DNA of 34,262 nt, from positions 1-34,262 of the forward strand of contig JAFTMG010000108.1 in assembly GCA_017452525.1 (NCBI GenBank), in the 5' to 3' direction. The notes under the pieces are model-generated. The model was not told where the DNA came from, ran no database searches, and saw only the letters and a list, made by a program, of their open reading frames with translations. The position numbers and the translations under genes are program-made. This DNA comes from Clostridia bacterium (lineage in GTDB: Bacteria; Bacillota; Clostridia; Oscillospirales; CAG-272). This document shows, one piece after another, positions 8,646-15,218 of this stretch (position 1 is its first letter; each line of letters starts with the position of its first letter).

Positions 8646-8675
8646 AAAAACCGAATTACAAAACGCAAAATTCGG
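8646..8675 (-). terminator. attenuator overlapping the leader ORF end
   Basis: On the minus strand CCGAATT (8675-8669) pairs with AATTCGG (8657-8651) and is followed by TTTTT (8650-8646). The 5' arm lies inside the last codons of the 25-codon leader ORF and the 3' arm over its stop codon, so a ribosome held near the end of the ORF would prevent the stem forming. Confidence 0.65.
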
Positions 8676-8733
8676 CAATCAACATAGCATCAGATATGTC
8701 CTTATACAGAATCGTCATATACGATTTTTTCAT
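8656..8733 (-). CDS. 25-residue leader peptide upstream of the ATPase gene
   Basis: Small ORF with start ATG 8733-8731, preceded by AGAGAGGTGATC (good spacing), ending TAA 8658-8656. The peptide begins MKKSYMTILYKDIS and ends with AEFCVL. It lies about 40 bases after the start of a strong promoter transcript and its final codons are the 5' arm of an intrinsic terminator. This arrangement is typical of regulatory leader peptides whose translation controls termination. The peptide has no recognised homologue; it might alternatively be a small functional or toxic peptide. Confidence 0.7.
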   Translation of the reverse strand: MKKSYMTILYKDISDAMLIAEFCVL

Positions 8734-8778
8734 GTTGATCACCTCTCTTTTTGAATTTGTAATTTGATTACTGTCATA

Positions 8779-8806
8779 GTATACCATATTTTCTTCGGAT
8801 TGTCAA
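8779..8806 (-). promoter_or_regulatory. sigma-A promoter of the leader-ATPase-XRE unit
   Basis: TTGACA (8806-8801) and TATACT (8784-8779), 17-base spacer on the minus strand. It is divergent from the promoter at 8855-8883. Confidence 0.85.
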
Positions 8807-8854
8807 TTAGGCTTGGGAAATTTTTCGTCAACCGTTGGTTTTTTCGACAAACCA

Positions 8855-8883
8855 TTGACAAACCTCGGAGGCCATGTTATAAT
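8855..8883 (+). promoter_or_regulatory. consensus sigma-A promoter of the GNAT unit
   Basis: TTGACA (8855-8860) and TATAAT (8878-8883) with a 17-base spacer, both perfect. Just upstream, two imperfect direct repeats (TTTTTCGTCAACCGTTGG from 8821 and TTTTTCGACAAACCATTGA from 8840) lie between the two divergent promoters. Confidence 0.88.
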
Positions 8884-8911
8884 GATAGCATCACATAACG
8901 GAAAGCGAGGT

Positions 8912-8960
8912 GGACAAAATGACGAATTTCATATCGGTAAAATCATCTGCCATTTTGTCC
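8912..8960 (+). promoter_or_regulatory. hairpin sequestering the leader start codon
   Basis: GGACAAAATG (8912-8921, containing the leader ATG) is exactly complementary to CATTTTGTCC (8951-8960, inside the same leader ORF). The 10-bp stem has a 29-base loop. It would hide the start of the leader ORF, and a translating ribosome would open it. Confidence 0.6.
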
Positions 8961-8969
8961 GCTGTATAA
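8919..8969 (+). CDS. 16-residue leader peptide upstream of GNAT gene
   Basis: ATG 8919 to TAA 8967-8969 encodes MTNFISVKSSAILSAV. GCGAGGTGG just upstream serves as ribosome binding site, about 25 bases after the predicted transcript start. It is followed by an intrinsic terminator and then the acetyltransferase gene. Peptide and terminator together look like an attenuation leader. The sequence has no recognised homologue. Confidence 0.65.
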   Translation: MTNFISVKSSAILSAV

Positions 8970-8991
8970 GATCTCTTTATATAGAATATGG

Positions 8992-9029
8992 AAATGCTCT
9001 TGATTTTATCGAGAGCATTTTTATATTTT
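8992..9029 (+). terminator. intrinsic terminator/attenuator before GNAT gene
   Basis: AAATGCTCT (8992-9000) pairs perfectly with AGAGCATTT (9012-9020) over an 11-base loop and runs into TTATATTTTA. It stands between the leader ORF and the acetyltransferase start at 9049. Confidence 0.8.
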
Positions 9030-9048
9030 ACAGAAAAGAGGTTATGCT

Positions 9049-9555
9049 ATGAATAACATGAGGAGATCGATCGGAGAGTCCGGAATCACGCTTGTTGACT
9101 GTATCGCGTATCCGAGAGCGGCTTGCTTTATCCAACGTATTTACGAAGCCAATCTCAATGAACTTCATGGAGCGCGCATTCCGCTTTCGGAATGGAGTGC
9201 CATGTTGGAGCAGAACGATAGCGATGAGATCAATCTGCTGATCCTCGACCAAAAGATCCCCTGCGCGTGGCTCAAAATCAATGGGATCGATCATCCCGAT
9301 ACTGCATGGATCAGTATGCTCGCGGTACTCCCGCGTATGAAAAGAAAAGGCATCGGTACCTTTGCGATCCGATATGCAGAGAAATACCTTGCCGATTTGG
9401 GAAAGAAAACCGTATGTATCCGAACTACACAGGATAATCTTCCCGCGCTGGCGCTGTATCGGAAATGCGGCTATCAAATCGTCGGTGACGACAGCTATAT
9501 CACCGCGGACGGTGTGAGGAGAGCCGGTTTTGTTTTATCGAAAAAAACAGTATAA
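9049..9555 (+). CDS. GNAT-family N-acetyltransferase
   Basis: A 168-residue protein with the GNAT fold. Conserved motif A is SMLAVLPRMKRKGIGTFAIR (about 89-108), where R-K-R-K-G-I-G-T is the acetyl-CoA pyrophosphate loop. Motif B-like DNLPALALYRKCGYQIVGDD (about 129-148) follows. It transfers an acetyl group from acetyl-CoA to an amine; the substrate cannot be told from sequence. ATG 9049 is preceded by AGAGG. The promoter, leader peptide and terminator upstream suggest induction by something that perturbs translation, which would fit acetylation of an antibiotic or other toxic amine, but this is inference. No terminator separates it from the toxin-antitoxin promoter that begins five bases after its stop. 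Confidence 0.9.
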   Translation: MNNMRRSIGESGITLVDCIAYPRAACFIQRIYEANLNELHGARIPLSEWSAMLEQNDSDEINLLILDQKIPCAWLKINGIDHPDTAWISMLAVLPRMKRKGIGTFAIRYAEKYLADLGKKTVCIRTTQDNLPALALYRKCGYQIVGDDSYITADGVRRAGFVLSKKTV

Positions 9556-9559
9556 TATA

Positions 9560-9588
9560 TTGACAAATTGGCTAATTTGTGCTATACT
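9560..9588 (+). promoter_or_regulatory. sigma-A promoter of the toxin-antitoxin operon
   Basis: TTGACA (9560-9565), 17-base spacer, TATACT (9583-9588). Repeated GGCTAA/AGCTAA/TGGCT words around 9570-9611 overlap the promoter and could be antitoxin operators. Confidence 0.85.
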
Positions 9589-9629
9589 TAAAATAGCTAA
9601 ATCAAATGGCTGAGAAGGAGGCGATGTAA

Positions 9630-9863
9630 ATGACCACTGCAACGGCAACCGAGGTTCAAAACAATTTCGGTAAATTTTTGAAAATGGTTCAGGACGGACA
9701 GGAGATCGTGATCATCAAAAACGGTACCGAGGTCGCACGTCTGATCTCTAAAGAACAGACGGTGTCATTTCTTTCGGACAACCTCGTTGGTATTCTTTCC
9801 TCTGACGCAGATGAAAAGAAGGCGAGGGCAGAAAGGATAGCACGCTATGAAAATTCTGATTGA
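9630..9863 (+). CDS. Phd/YefM-family antitoxin
   Basis: A 77-residue protein. The N-terminal 40-45 residues have the Phd/YefM fold pattern (TATEVQNNFGKFLKMVQDG, then EIVIIKNGTEVARLIS), which dimerises and binds DNA. The charged C-terminal tail (DEKKARAERIARYENSD) is the usual toxin-neutralising region. AAGGAGG at 9615-9621 is a strong ribosome binding site. It overlaps the toxin gene by 17 bases, as expected for a coupled antitoxin-toxin pair, and probably represses its own promoter. Confidence 0.93.
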   Translation: MTTATATEVQNNFGKFLKMVQDGQEIVIIKNGTEVARLISKEQTVSFLSDNLVGILSSDADEKKARAERIARYENSD

Positions 9864-10254
9864 CACCAATGTCATTCTTGATGTTCTCTGTAATCGTGCG
9901 GATTTTGTTGAGGATTCCCTAAGAGTATTCAAATACTGCGAAGCCGACCGAATCGATGGCTATATCTCTGCGTTGTCTATCCCAAATATCGTGTATATTA
10001 TGCGTAAGGAATTGGACGGAGAACGCGTAAAAGAGATTTTGACGGCTCTTACCTCCATTTTTACTGTGGTGGATCTGAGAGAGCGCGATCTGCTTCGGGC
10101 GGCAGATTGGAATTTCCCGGATTATGAGGATGCCCTGCAAGCAGTCTGTGCATCGAGAATCAAAGCGAACTATATCGTAACGAGAAATATCAAGGATTTC
10201 AAATACAGTCCTGTCCCTGCGGTCAAACCGTCGGAGCTGTTTGAAAGAATTTGA
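9847..10254 (+). CDS. PIN-domain ribonuclease toxin (VapC-like)
   Basis: A 135-residue PIN-domain protein, the toxin partner of the preceding antitoxin. The acidic metal site is visible: D6 in LIDTNVILD, acidic residues in PDYEDA (D92, E94, D95) and D117 in TRNIKDF. The PIN fold cuts RNA with Mg2+ or Mn2+; targets of VapC toxins are often tRNA or rRNA, but the target here is unknown. The start overlaps the antitoxin end. A bidirectional terminator follows directly. The pairing of a PIN toxin with a Phd-type antitoxin is common in Clostridia. Confidence 0.92.
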   Translation: MKILIDTNVILDVLCNRADFVEDSLRVFKYCEADRIDGYISALSIPNIVYIMRKELDGERVKEILTALTSIFTVVDLRERDLLRAADWNFPDYEDALQAVCASRIKANYIVTRNIKDFKYSPVPAVKPSELFERI

Positions 10255-10263
10255 ATGAAAAAG

Positions 10264-10306
10264 AGGCGGTTAAGTATTTTTATGACTTGACCGCCTTATT
10301 TTCTCT
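10264..10306. terminator. bidirectional terminator, vapC / nudix
   Basis: 12-bp stem AGGCGGTTAAGT (10264-10275) with ACTTGACCGCCT (10285-10296), one G-T pair. It has a T-rich tail on plus (TATTTTCTCTTT) and CTCTTTTTC on minus. Confidence 0.88.
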
Positions 10307-10873
10307 TTATTTATCAAACAACCGTGCCGCCGCCCGCTCCAGGATCTCCACTTCTTCGGGCACGATGCAGAAGTCAGGGTCTTCAGACGCAACGCGGCGA
10401 CGCACCTCGCGCAGCGGCATCCAGAGAACGCATTGCACTTCGCTTGTCTGCAAGGTCATCTCCGCGGGATCGACATCGCGCACCAGCACGTAGACATTGC
10501 TCACCTGATGATCCAGAAACGGCTTTCCGTGAAAGACCTGACGGTGGAAAAAGCGGCGCTGACCGCAAAGAACGATCTCCTCCTCGGTAGCCGTGAGTCC
10601 CAATTCCTCCCGCAGCTCTCGCAGGGCAGAGGGGATAAAATCCATCCCCGCGGGGATGTGTCCCGCGCTGGAGATGTCGTAGCAGCCCGGATAAGAATCC
10701 TTGTCGGCACTCCGCTTTTGGAGTAGGATCTCCACTTGTCCCCGACGCTTGCGCATCAGCCACAGATGCGCCGTGCGGTGGCGTAGCCCCGTGGCGTGGA
10801 TGATCTCCCGATCCTCACGCTGCCCCGTCGGGTTGCCGTTCTCATCGACCAGATCCAATAATTCGTGACTCAT
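10307..10873 (-). CDS. Nudix hydrolase, IPP-isomerase-like subgroup
   Basis: A 188-residue protein. The beginning (LLDLVDENGNPTGQREDREI) and the segment AHLWLMRKR match the Idi-like Nudix group. The Nudix box spans about residues 71-93 (GHIPAGMDFIPSALRELREE then LGL). The catalytic REXXEE part is intact, but the first box glutamate is Met77. It probably hydrolyses a nucleoside- or prenyl-type diphosphate; the substrate is unknown. ATG 10873 is chosen because GGGGAGAG lies eight bases upstream. An open frame continues further upstream but lacks a binding site. Confidence 0.88.
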   Translation of the reverse strand: MSHELLDLVDENGNPTGQREDREIIHATGLRHRTAHLWLMRKRRGQVEILLQKRSADKDSYPGCYDISSAGHIPAGMDFIPSALRELREELGLTATEEEIVLCGQRRFFHRQVFHGKPFLDHQVSNVYVLVRDVDPAEMTLQTSEVQCVLWMPLREVRRRVASEDPDFCIVPEEVEILERAAARLFDK

Positions 10874-10904
10874 GTTTGCTCTCCCCATGGTGTTATATGG
10901 GTAT

Positions 10905-10933
10905 AGCATAGCATAAAGCACGGAAAAATACAA
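10905..10933 (-). promoter_or_regulatory. candidate promoter of the Nudix gene
   Basis: TTGTAT (10933-10928), 17 bases, TATGCT (10910-10905) on the minus strand, about 30 bases before the start codon. Confidence 0.5.
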
Positions 10934-11008
10934 GTGTGAAGAGCAAATTTGTCTGCCTTGTTGTGTTCTTGGGTTGGTTCTTGAAAAGGTTGAACGCCGG
11001 ATCTGCAG

Positions 11009-11054
11009 CAAACAGTGCAAAGGCTCCCCGATCGGGGAGTCTTTGCACTGTTTG
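11009..11054. repeat. 46-bp near-perfect palindrome, likely terminator
   Basis: Arms of 23 bases (CAAACAGTGCAAAG... outer, CTCCCC... inner) are centred at 11031/11032 with one mismatch per arm. It lies nine bases past the stop of the solute-binding gene on the minus strand. There is no T run after it, so termination would rely on the very strong stem. Confidence 0.7.
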
Positions 11055-11062
11055 CAGAGCCG

Positions 11063-12601
11063 TTATTTCATATTGGAAAAGGCCTCTTCCAAGGTGCTCA
11101 GACTCTTGGTAAGCGGTTTTTCCAAAGCACGCATCTTAGAAGCCCATCCGCCGGTATTTTGGGAGACCGAGGTTCGGAAATCTCCCTGACCGATCAACAC
11201 CTTCGCGTAGAAGCGTCCGATATCAAAGGTGAGGCTGCTGCGGATGATATCGTACATCTGCGCATCCAACTCGGTATCGGAATACTTGAGCTTGAGTGTC
11301 TGCTCAAATACGGCGGGAACGATCTCCTGCTTGCCGTAGAAGGCGTATGCCTGCATGATCGCGCTGATCATATCGGGATCCTTTGTGTTGAAGGGGATCG
11401 CGAACAGCGTTACCGTGTTGCGCAGAAGCGAGACAAACTCTTCCTGCTCAGCATTGTATTTGGGCATCGGGAGAACGCCGTAGGTGAGACCTTCCGTGTT
11501 AAAATACTGAATGGCGCGGTATGCTGCCTCGGTGGTGAAGAGAACTTGATTGGCGGCAAATGCCTCCAAATGGAAGGTCGGGGTGGCACTTGCTACATTG
11601 TCGGACAACAAAGCGTCCGAGCTTGCAAACAGCAGCTTCTGCAGCGCTTCAATGGTCGAGACCGTTTTTTCGCTTGTCAGAGTCGGGGAAATGATCAAAG
11701 AACCGCTTTCGTCATTTTCGACGATTTTGGCACCGATGGAGTAGAACCACGGGTCGAGATGCAGGGTGCCTGTCATGTAGCCAAATCGGTCGCCGAGATT
11801 CTTTTGCGCATCACCGTTCAGATCGGCATATGTGCCTGCGCACAGCTCGAAGAACTTTTCTTGTGTCCATTGATTGTTCACTACCAACTGATGGGGATCT
11901 TCCAGTTTGAACTCTTCGATCATATCCTTGTTGTAGAACATGCCGTACAGCATATACAGCGTGGTGGGCGCGATATCACCGCTGCAGATACAAAGCTTGT
12001 TGGCAATGGTGAATTCTTCCAGCATATTCTGCGGCCACCATGCGGTCTCGAAGTCGAGATAGGTGGTATCCAAAAGATTGTAAAGCATGCCTGTAGAAGA
12101 AAGAGTACACATGGTTTGGCTATAGCCCGCGATGATATCGAAATCGTGCGCGTCTGCATTGAGGGAATTGGTAATATGGCTGATGAATGTTCCTGCATTG
12201 TCAACGTTGCCGTTGATGGAGCGATCATATACAAGATCGACGCCGAATTCTTCTTCGATTTTCAGATTGCGCGTATATTTGGCATCGTTGAACAGATCGC
12301 CGGTTTGCGTGTCTGCATTGAATTCATCAAAATCGGCATCCTTCCAGCCGAGAATGGTAACGGTCTTTCCCGTATAGTCTAATTCGGGAATACCGTGAGA
12401 GGGGGCTGTTGTGGTGACTGCTTCGGTGTCTGTTGCGGTATTGGCGGTCGTCGCAGCATCACCCTGTGTACCGGTAGTCGTTGTGGAAGTGGTATCGTCG
12501 GGTTTCTGTCCGCAGCCGGAGAGGGCAGAGAGCATGGTGAGTAAAAGCAGTACTGTTCCGAGTATGACGGATACGGTTCGGGAAAAATTCGTTTGTTTCA
12601 T
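11063..12601 (-). CDS. solute-binding lipoprotein (orphan ABC importer subunit)
   Basis: A 512-residue extracellular lipoprotein. The signal peptide ends at lipobox LSGC with Cys30, followed by a Thr/Ala/Asp-rich linker (about 32-70) and then a family 1 type periplasmic-binding fold. The region YGVLPMPKYNAEQEE near 380 is typical of Clostridial sugar-binding proteins. It contains a Ca-loop-like DLNGDAQKNLGD. Permease genes are not adjacent. It is the most distant of four paralogues in this window (others at 15219, 18475 and 21060). ATG 12601 has AAGGAG upstream, and a perfect-spacing promoter lies at 12676-12704. The ligand is unknown; carbohydrate is the family norm. Confidence 0.9.
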   Translation of the reverse strand: MKQTNFSRTVSVILGTVLLLLTMLSALSGCGQKPDDTTSTTTTGTQGDAATTANTATDTEAVTTTAPSHGIPELDYTGKTVTILGWKDADFDEFNADTQTGDLFNDAKYTRNLKIEEEFGVDLVYDRSINGNVDNAGTFISHITNSLNADAHDFDIIAGYSQTMCTLSSTGMLYNLLDTTYLDFETAWWPQNMLEEFTIANKLCICSGDIAPTTLYMLYGMFYNKDMIEEFKLEDPHQLVVNNQWTQEKFFELCAGTYADLNGDAQKNLGDRFGYMTGTLHLDPWFYSIGAKIVENDESGSLIISPTLTSEKTVSTIEALQKLLFASSDALLSDNVASATPTFHLEAFAANQVLFTTEAAYRAIQYFNTEGLTYGVLPMPKYNAEQEEFVSLLRNTVTLFAIPFNTKDPDMISAIMQAYAFYGKQEIVPAVFEQTLKLKYSDTELDAQMYDIIRSSLTFDIGRFYAKVLIGQGDFRTSVSQNTGGWASKMRALEKPLTKSLSTLEEAFSNMK

Positions 12602-12675
12602 GATACATCTCCTTTAACATAAAATATGATCGCAGTAACTGTTTTTTTGCAGAACTTCCAAATTAATCTATGATC

Positions 12676-12704
12676 AGTATAACTGTATTTCATCACATTG
12701 TCAA
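12676..12704 (-). promoter_or_regulatory. sigma-A promoter of the 11063-12601 gene
   Basis: TTGACA (12704-12699), 17-base spacer, TATACT (12681-12676) on the minus strand. Confidence 0.85.
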
Positions 12705-12854
12705 TCCTTTTTCAGCATTCAAAGTTTTTTCCGCATTATGACAGTTTTGTGGGGGAAATTTGGGGCGTTTTGACGAATAACTGCGATTTGGATCGAGACG
12801 TCATGATTGTTTTTTTCTGAGTCAATGAAAAAAACATGATGCAACGGATTTTAT
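12705..12854. other. divergent intergenic stretch
   Basis: The gap 12602-12923 holds two divergent promoters and no gene. Between them, a stem GTTTTTTTC (12809-12817) / GAAAAAAAC (12827-12835) is the only structure seen. Confidence 0.4.
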
Positions 12855-12883
12855 TTGACATCCTCCCACTTTTGTGTTATACT
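12855..12883 (+). promoter_or_regulatory. sigma-A promoter of the aminopeptidase gene
   Basis: TTGACA (12855-12860), 17-base spacer, TATACT (12878-12883). Confidence 0.87.
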
Positions 12884-12923
12884 GAATCCATAACATGAAA
12901 ACCGAAAGGATGTCAATTTATCT

Positions 12924-14156
12924 ATGAAAAAATCCACAATGCGTAAATATGCCAAGCTGATCGTTCGCGTGGGCGCGAACGTGCAGAAGGGTCAGCCCGT
13001 TCTGCTCTATGTTTCCGTTGACCAGAGTGAGTTCGCCGCCATGGTCGCCGAGGAGTGCTACCGCGCAGGTGCGAGCCGCGTGCAGATGGAGTGGAGCTGC
13101 CAGACGATCACCAAGCTGGCATACCGCCACCAGAGCCTCAAGACCCTCTCCACCGTTCTCCCCTGGCAGGAGGAGAAGTTCAAGCAGATGGCAGAGGATT
13201 GCCCCTGCCGCATCCATATCGCCAGCGAGGATCCCGACGGACTCAAGGGCATCAATATGGAAAAGATGCAGAAGGCGCAGATGGCGACCTATCCTATCAT
13301 CAAGCCCTACCGCGATGCCATTGAGTCCAAGCACCAGTGGACCATTGCCGCCGTTCCCAGCGCCGCGTGGGCAAAGAAGGTCTTCCCCGATATGAAGAAG
13401 TCTCAGGCGATCGAGGCGCTGTGGGAGGCGATCCTCAATGCCGTTCGTGTCAGCGACGATCCCGACAACGATCCCATGATCGAGTGGGCGCGCCACAACG
13501 AGAACTTCAAGAAGCGCTGCAACTGGCTCAACGCCCAGAAGTTTGACTATCTGACCTACAAGAGCGCCAACGGTACCGACTTCCGCGCCGACCTCATTCC
13601 CGAGGGCATCTGGTGCGGCGGCGGTGAATACACCAAGCAGGGCAACTACTTCAACCCCAATATGCCCACCGAGGAGATCTTCACCTCTCCCATGAAGGGC
13701 AAGGCAGAGGGTAAGGTCGTTTCCACCAAGCCCCTTTCCTATCAGGGTCAGCTGATCGAGAATTTCTGGATCCGCTTTGAGGGCGGCGAGGCGGTTGAGT
13801 GGGATGCTGAGAAGGGTAAGGAGCTGCTCGACCGCATGCTTTCCATGGACGAAGGCGCCCGCAGATTGGGCGAGCTGGCGCTCATTCCTTGCTCCAGCCC
13901 CATCAATCAGAGCGGCATCCTCTTCTATGAGACCCTCTTCGACGAGAACGCCAGCTGCCACCTCGCCCTCGGCCGCGGCTTTAACGACTGCATCGAGGAC
14001 CATCTGAACAAGACCAACGAGGAGTGCCACGCGCTCGGCATCAACGAGAGCATGATCCACGTTGACTTCATGATCGGCGCTCCGGATATGGAGATCACCG
14101 GCTACAAGAACGGTGTTGCCACTCCCATTTTTGTGGGCGGCGAGTGGGCAAACTGA
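12924..14156 (+). CDS. M29-family aminopeptidase
   Basis: A cytoplasmic metallo-aminopeptidase of the M29 (thermophilic AP-T/PepS) family, which releases N-terminal residues from peptides using two metal ions. The 410-residue length is normal. Likely metal ligands of the family can be placed in PTEEIFTSP (Glu), in ELALIP with the following ILFYETLFDENASCHLALG (Glu, Glu, His), and in the C-terminal IHVDFMIG (His, Asp). ATG 12924 follows AAAGGATG with a rather long 12-13 base spacing. It is a single-gene unit with its own promoter and a convergent terminator. Codon use is strongly biased toward C-ending codons compared with neighbours, suggesting high expression. Confidence 0.93.
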   Translation: MKKSTMRKYAKLIVRVGANVQKGQPVLLYVSVDQSEFAAMVAEECYRAGASRVQMEWSCQTITKLAYRHQSLKTLSTVLPWQEEKFKQMAEDCPCRIHIASEDPDGLKGINMEKMQKAQMATYPIIKPYRDAIESKHQWTIAAVPSAAWAKKVFPDMKKSQAIEALWEAILNAVRVSDDPDNDPMIEWARHNENFKKRCNWLNAQKFDYLTYKSANGTDFRADLIPEGIWCGGGEYTKQGNYFNPNMPTEEIFTSPMKGKAEGKVVSTKPLSYQGQLIENFWIRFEGGEAVEWDAEKGKELLDRMLSMDEGARRLGELALIPCSSPINQSGILFYETLFDENASCHLALGRGFNDCIEDHLNKTNEECHALGINESMIHVDFMIGAPDMEITGYKNGVATPIFVGGEWAN

Positions 14157-14169
14157 ATGAAACAACAAA

Positions 14170-14200
14170 TATCCCGCGAAATTCGAGATTTCGCGGGATA
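14170..14200. terminator. convergent terminator, aminopeptidase / araC
   Basis: TATCCCGCGAAAT and ATTTCGCGGGATA form a 13-bp stem with a short loop. The minus-strand tail TTTGTTGTTT is T-rich; the plus tail (CTTCTATTTG) is weaker. Confidence 0.8.
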
Positions 14201-14203
14201 CTT

Positions 14204-15094
14204 CTATTTGGACCTGCCTACAGAGGCATTCTGCAGGGTCTTTTTGGGCGTTTCGCCCTTGAGATGCTTATAGATGCTGATGAAATAAGAAATGTTATTG
14301 TAGCCGCATTCACCCGCGATCTCGGTGATGCTTTTTCGTGAGGTGAGCAGCAGCTGTTCGGCGTAGTGAATGCGCAGGGAATTGAGATACTGCCTGAAGC
14401 TCATGCCCGTGACCTGCTTGAATTGGCGGGAAAAATAGCTGTAGCTGATGCCGTATTGCTTTGCCAGCGCCTGTTCCCCCAGATCTTCCTTGAAATGCTG
14501 GCGGATGTGGATCAGCGCGCGGTAAATGCAGGCGGTAGTCTCATTGGCGGGAACGAGATCCTGCGAAAAGCCGCGGCTGTCCCGCAGCAGCGCGAGCAGT
14601 ACCTCCGCCATGCGGCATTTCATGCTGATCTCCGTGGCATAGCCCGGATGCTCATATTCCTCGACCAGACGGCGCACGGCGGTAAGGATCTCGCTCCCCT
14701 CCAGCGCCTCGCGCGTCCATAGACAGGGCAGCTCCTCCCGATTGAGGGCAAAGCGCAGGGTGTAATCGGTGGCTTCGCGGCGGTGGGAGAGCGCGGGCAG
14801 CATGGTCGAGTTTATTTGCAGGCAGTAATAGCTGTGCCGCGGCTCGGAGAGGGAAATGACATGATGAATGGCATTGGAGCAGAAGAGGATCAGATCGCCC
14901 TCGGCCAGATCGTAGGGGCGGCCGTCGACCGTGGCGATAAAGCGCCCCTCGGTCACGTAGAGCAGCTCGATCTGATCGTGAATGTGTGCCGCGGCGGCAA
15001 TTGCATTCGGTTCGCTTTCCCATACGAACATATCCCATTCCTTTTCCAAAAGGGCTTTGTTCGGATGTTGGACAAAAAATTTTTGTTCTGACAT
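14204..15094 (-). CDS. AraC-family transcriptional regulator with cupin domain
   Basis: A 296-residue protein. An N-terminal cupin-like sensor (about 30-110: HIHDQIELLYVTEGRF, PYDLAEGDLILF) is followed by two helix-turn-helix motifs at the C-terminus (about 196-290: GEQALAKQYGISYSYFSRQF and SITEIAGECGYNNISYFISI). Such proteins bind a small molecule, often a sugar, and activate nearby transport or catabolic genes. ATG 15094 is preferred because GAAAGGGAGA lies eight bases upstream. It is divergent from the solute-binding lipoprotein at 15219 across a 124-base gap, so that gene is its likely target. It is not close in sequence to the other two AraC proteins in this window. Confidence 0.93.
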   Translation of the reverse strand: MSEQKFFVQHPNKALLEKEWDMFVWESEPNAIAAAAHIHDQIELLYVTEGRFIATVDGRPYDLAEGDLILFCSNAIHHVISLSEPRHSYYCLQINSTMLPALSHRREATDYTLRFALNREELPCLWTREALEGSEILTAVRRLVEEYEHPGYATEISMKCRMAEVLLALLRDSRGFSQDLVPANETTACIYRALIHIRQHFKEDLGEQALAKQYGISYSYFSRQFKQVTGMSFRQYLNSLRIHYAEQLLLTSRKSITEIAGECGYNNISYFISIYKHLKGETPKKTLQNASVGRSK

Positions 15095-15131
15095 ATAAAT
15101 ATCTCCCTTTCGAAAGTGTAATGTCAAATTA

Positions 15132-15160
15132 TTGATATTTTCAGACAAATCTATTATAGC
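15132..15160 (+). promoter_or_regulatory. candidate promoter of the 15219 solute-binding gene
   Basis: TTGATA (15132-15137), 17 bases, TATAGC (15155-15160). The imperfect boxes would suit dependence on the divergent AraC activator. Confidence 0.5.
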
Positions 15161-15218
15161 ATAGAAGAGGGAAAAAATCTATAATGAAATAAAAAATATC
15201 AAAAAAAGGAGAATTTAT

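Noticed and set aside
8813..9052. 79-codon frame covering the GNAT leader
   Set aside because: Its start is upstream of the promoter boxes. The 16-codon frame at 8919 has the ribosome binding site and correct position instead.
12918..14168. 416-codon minus-strand frame opposite the aminopeptidase
   Set aside because: Shadow of the M29 gene, which has promoter, start and conserved metal-site regions on the plus strand.
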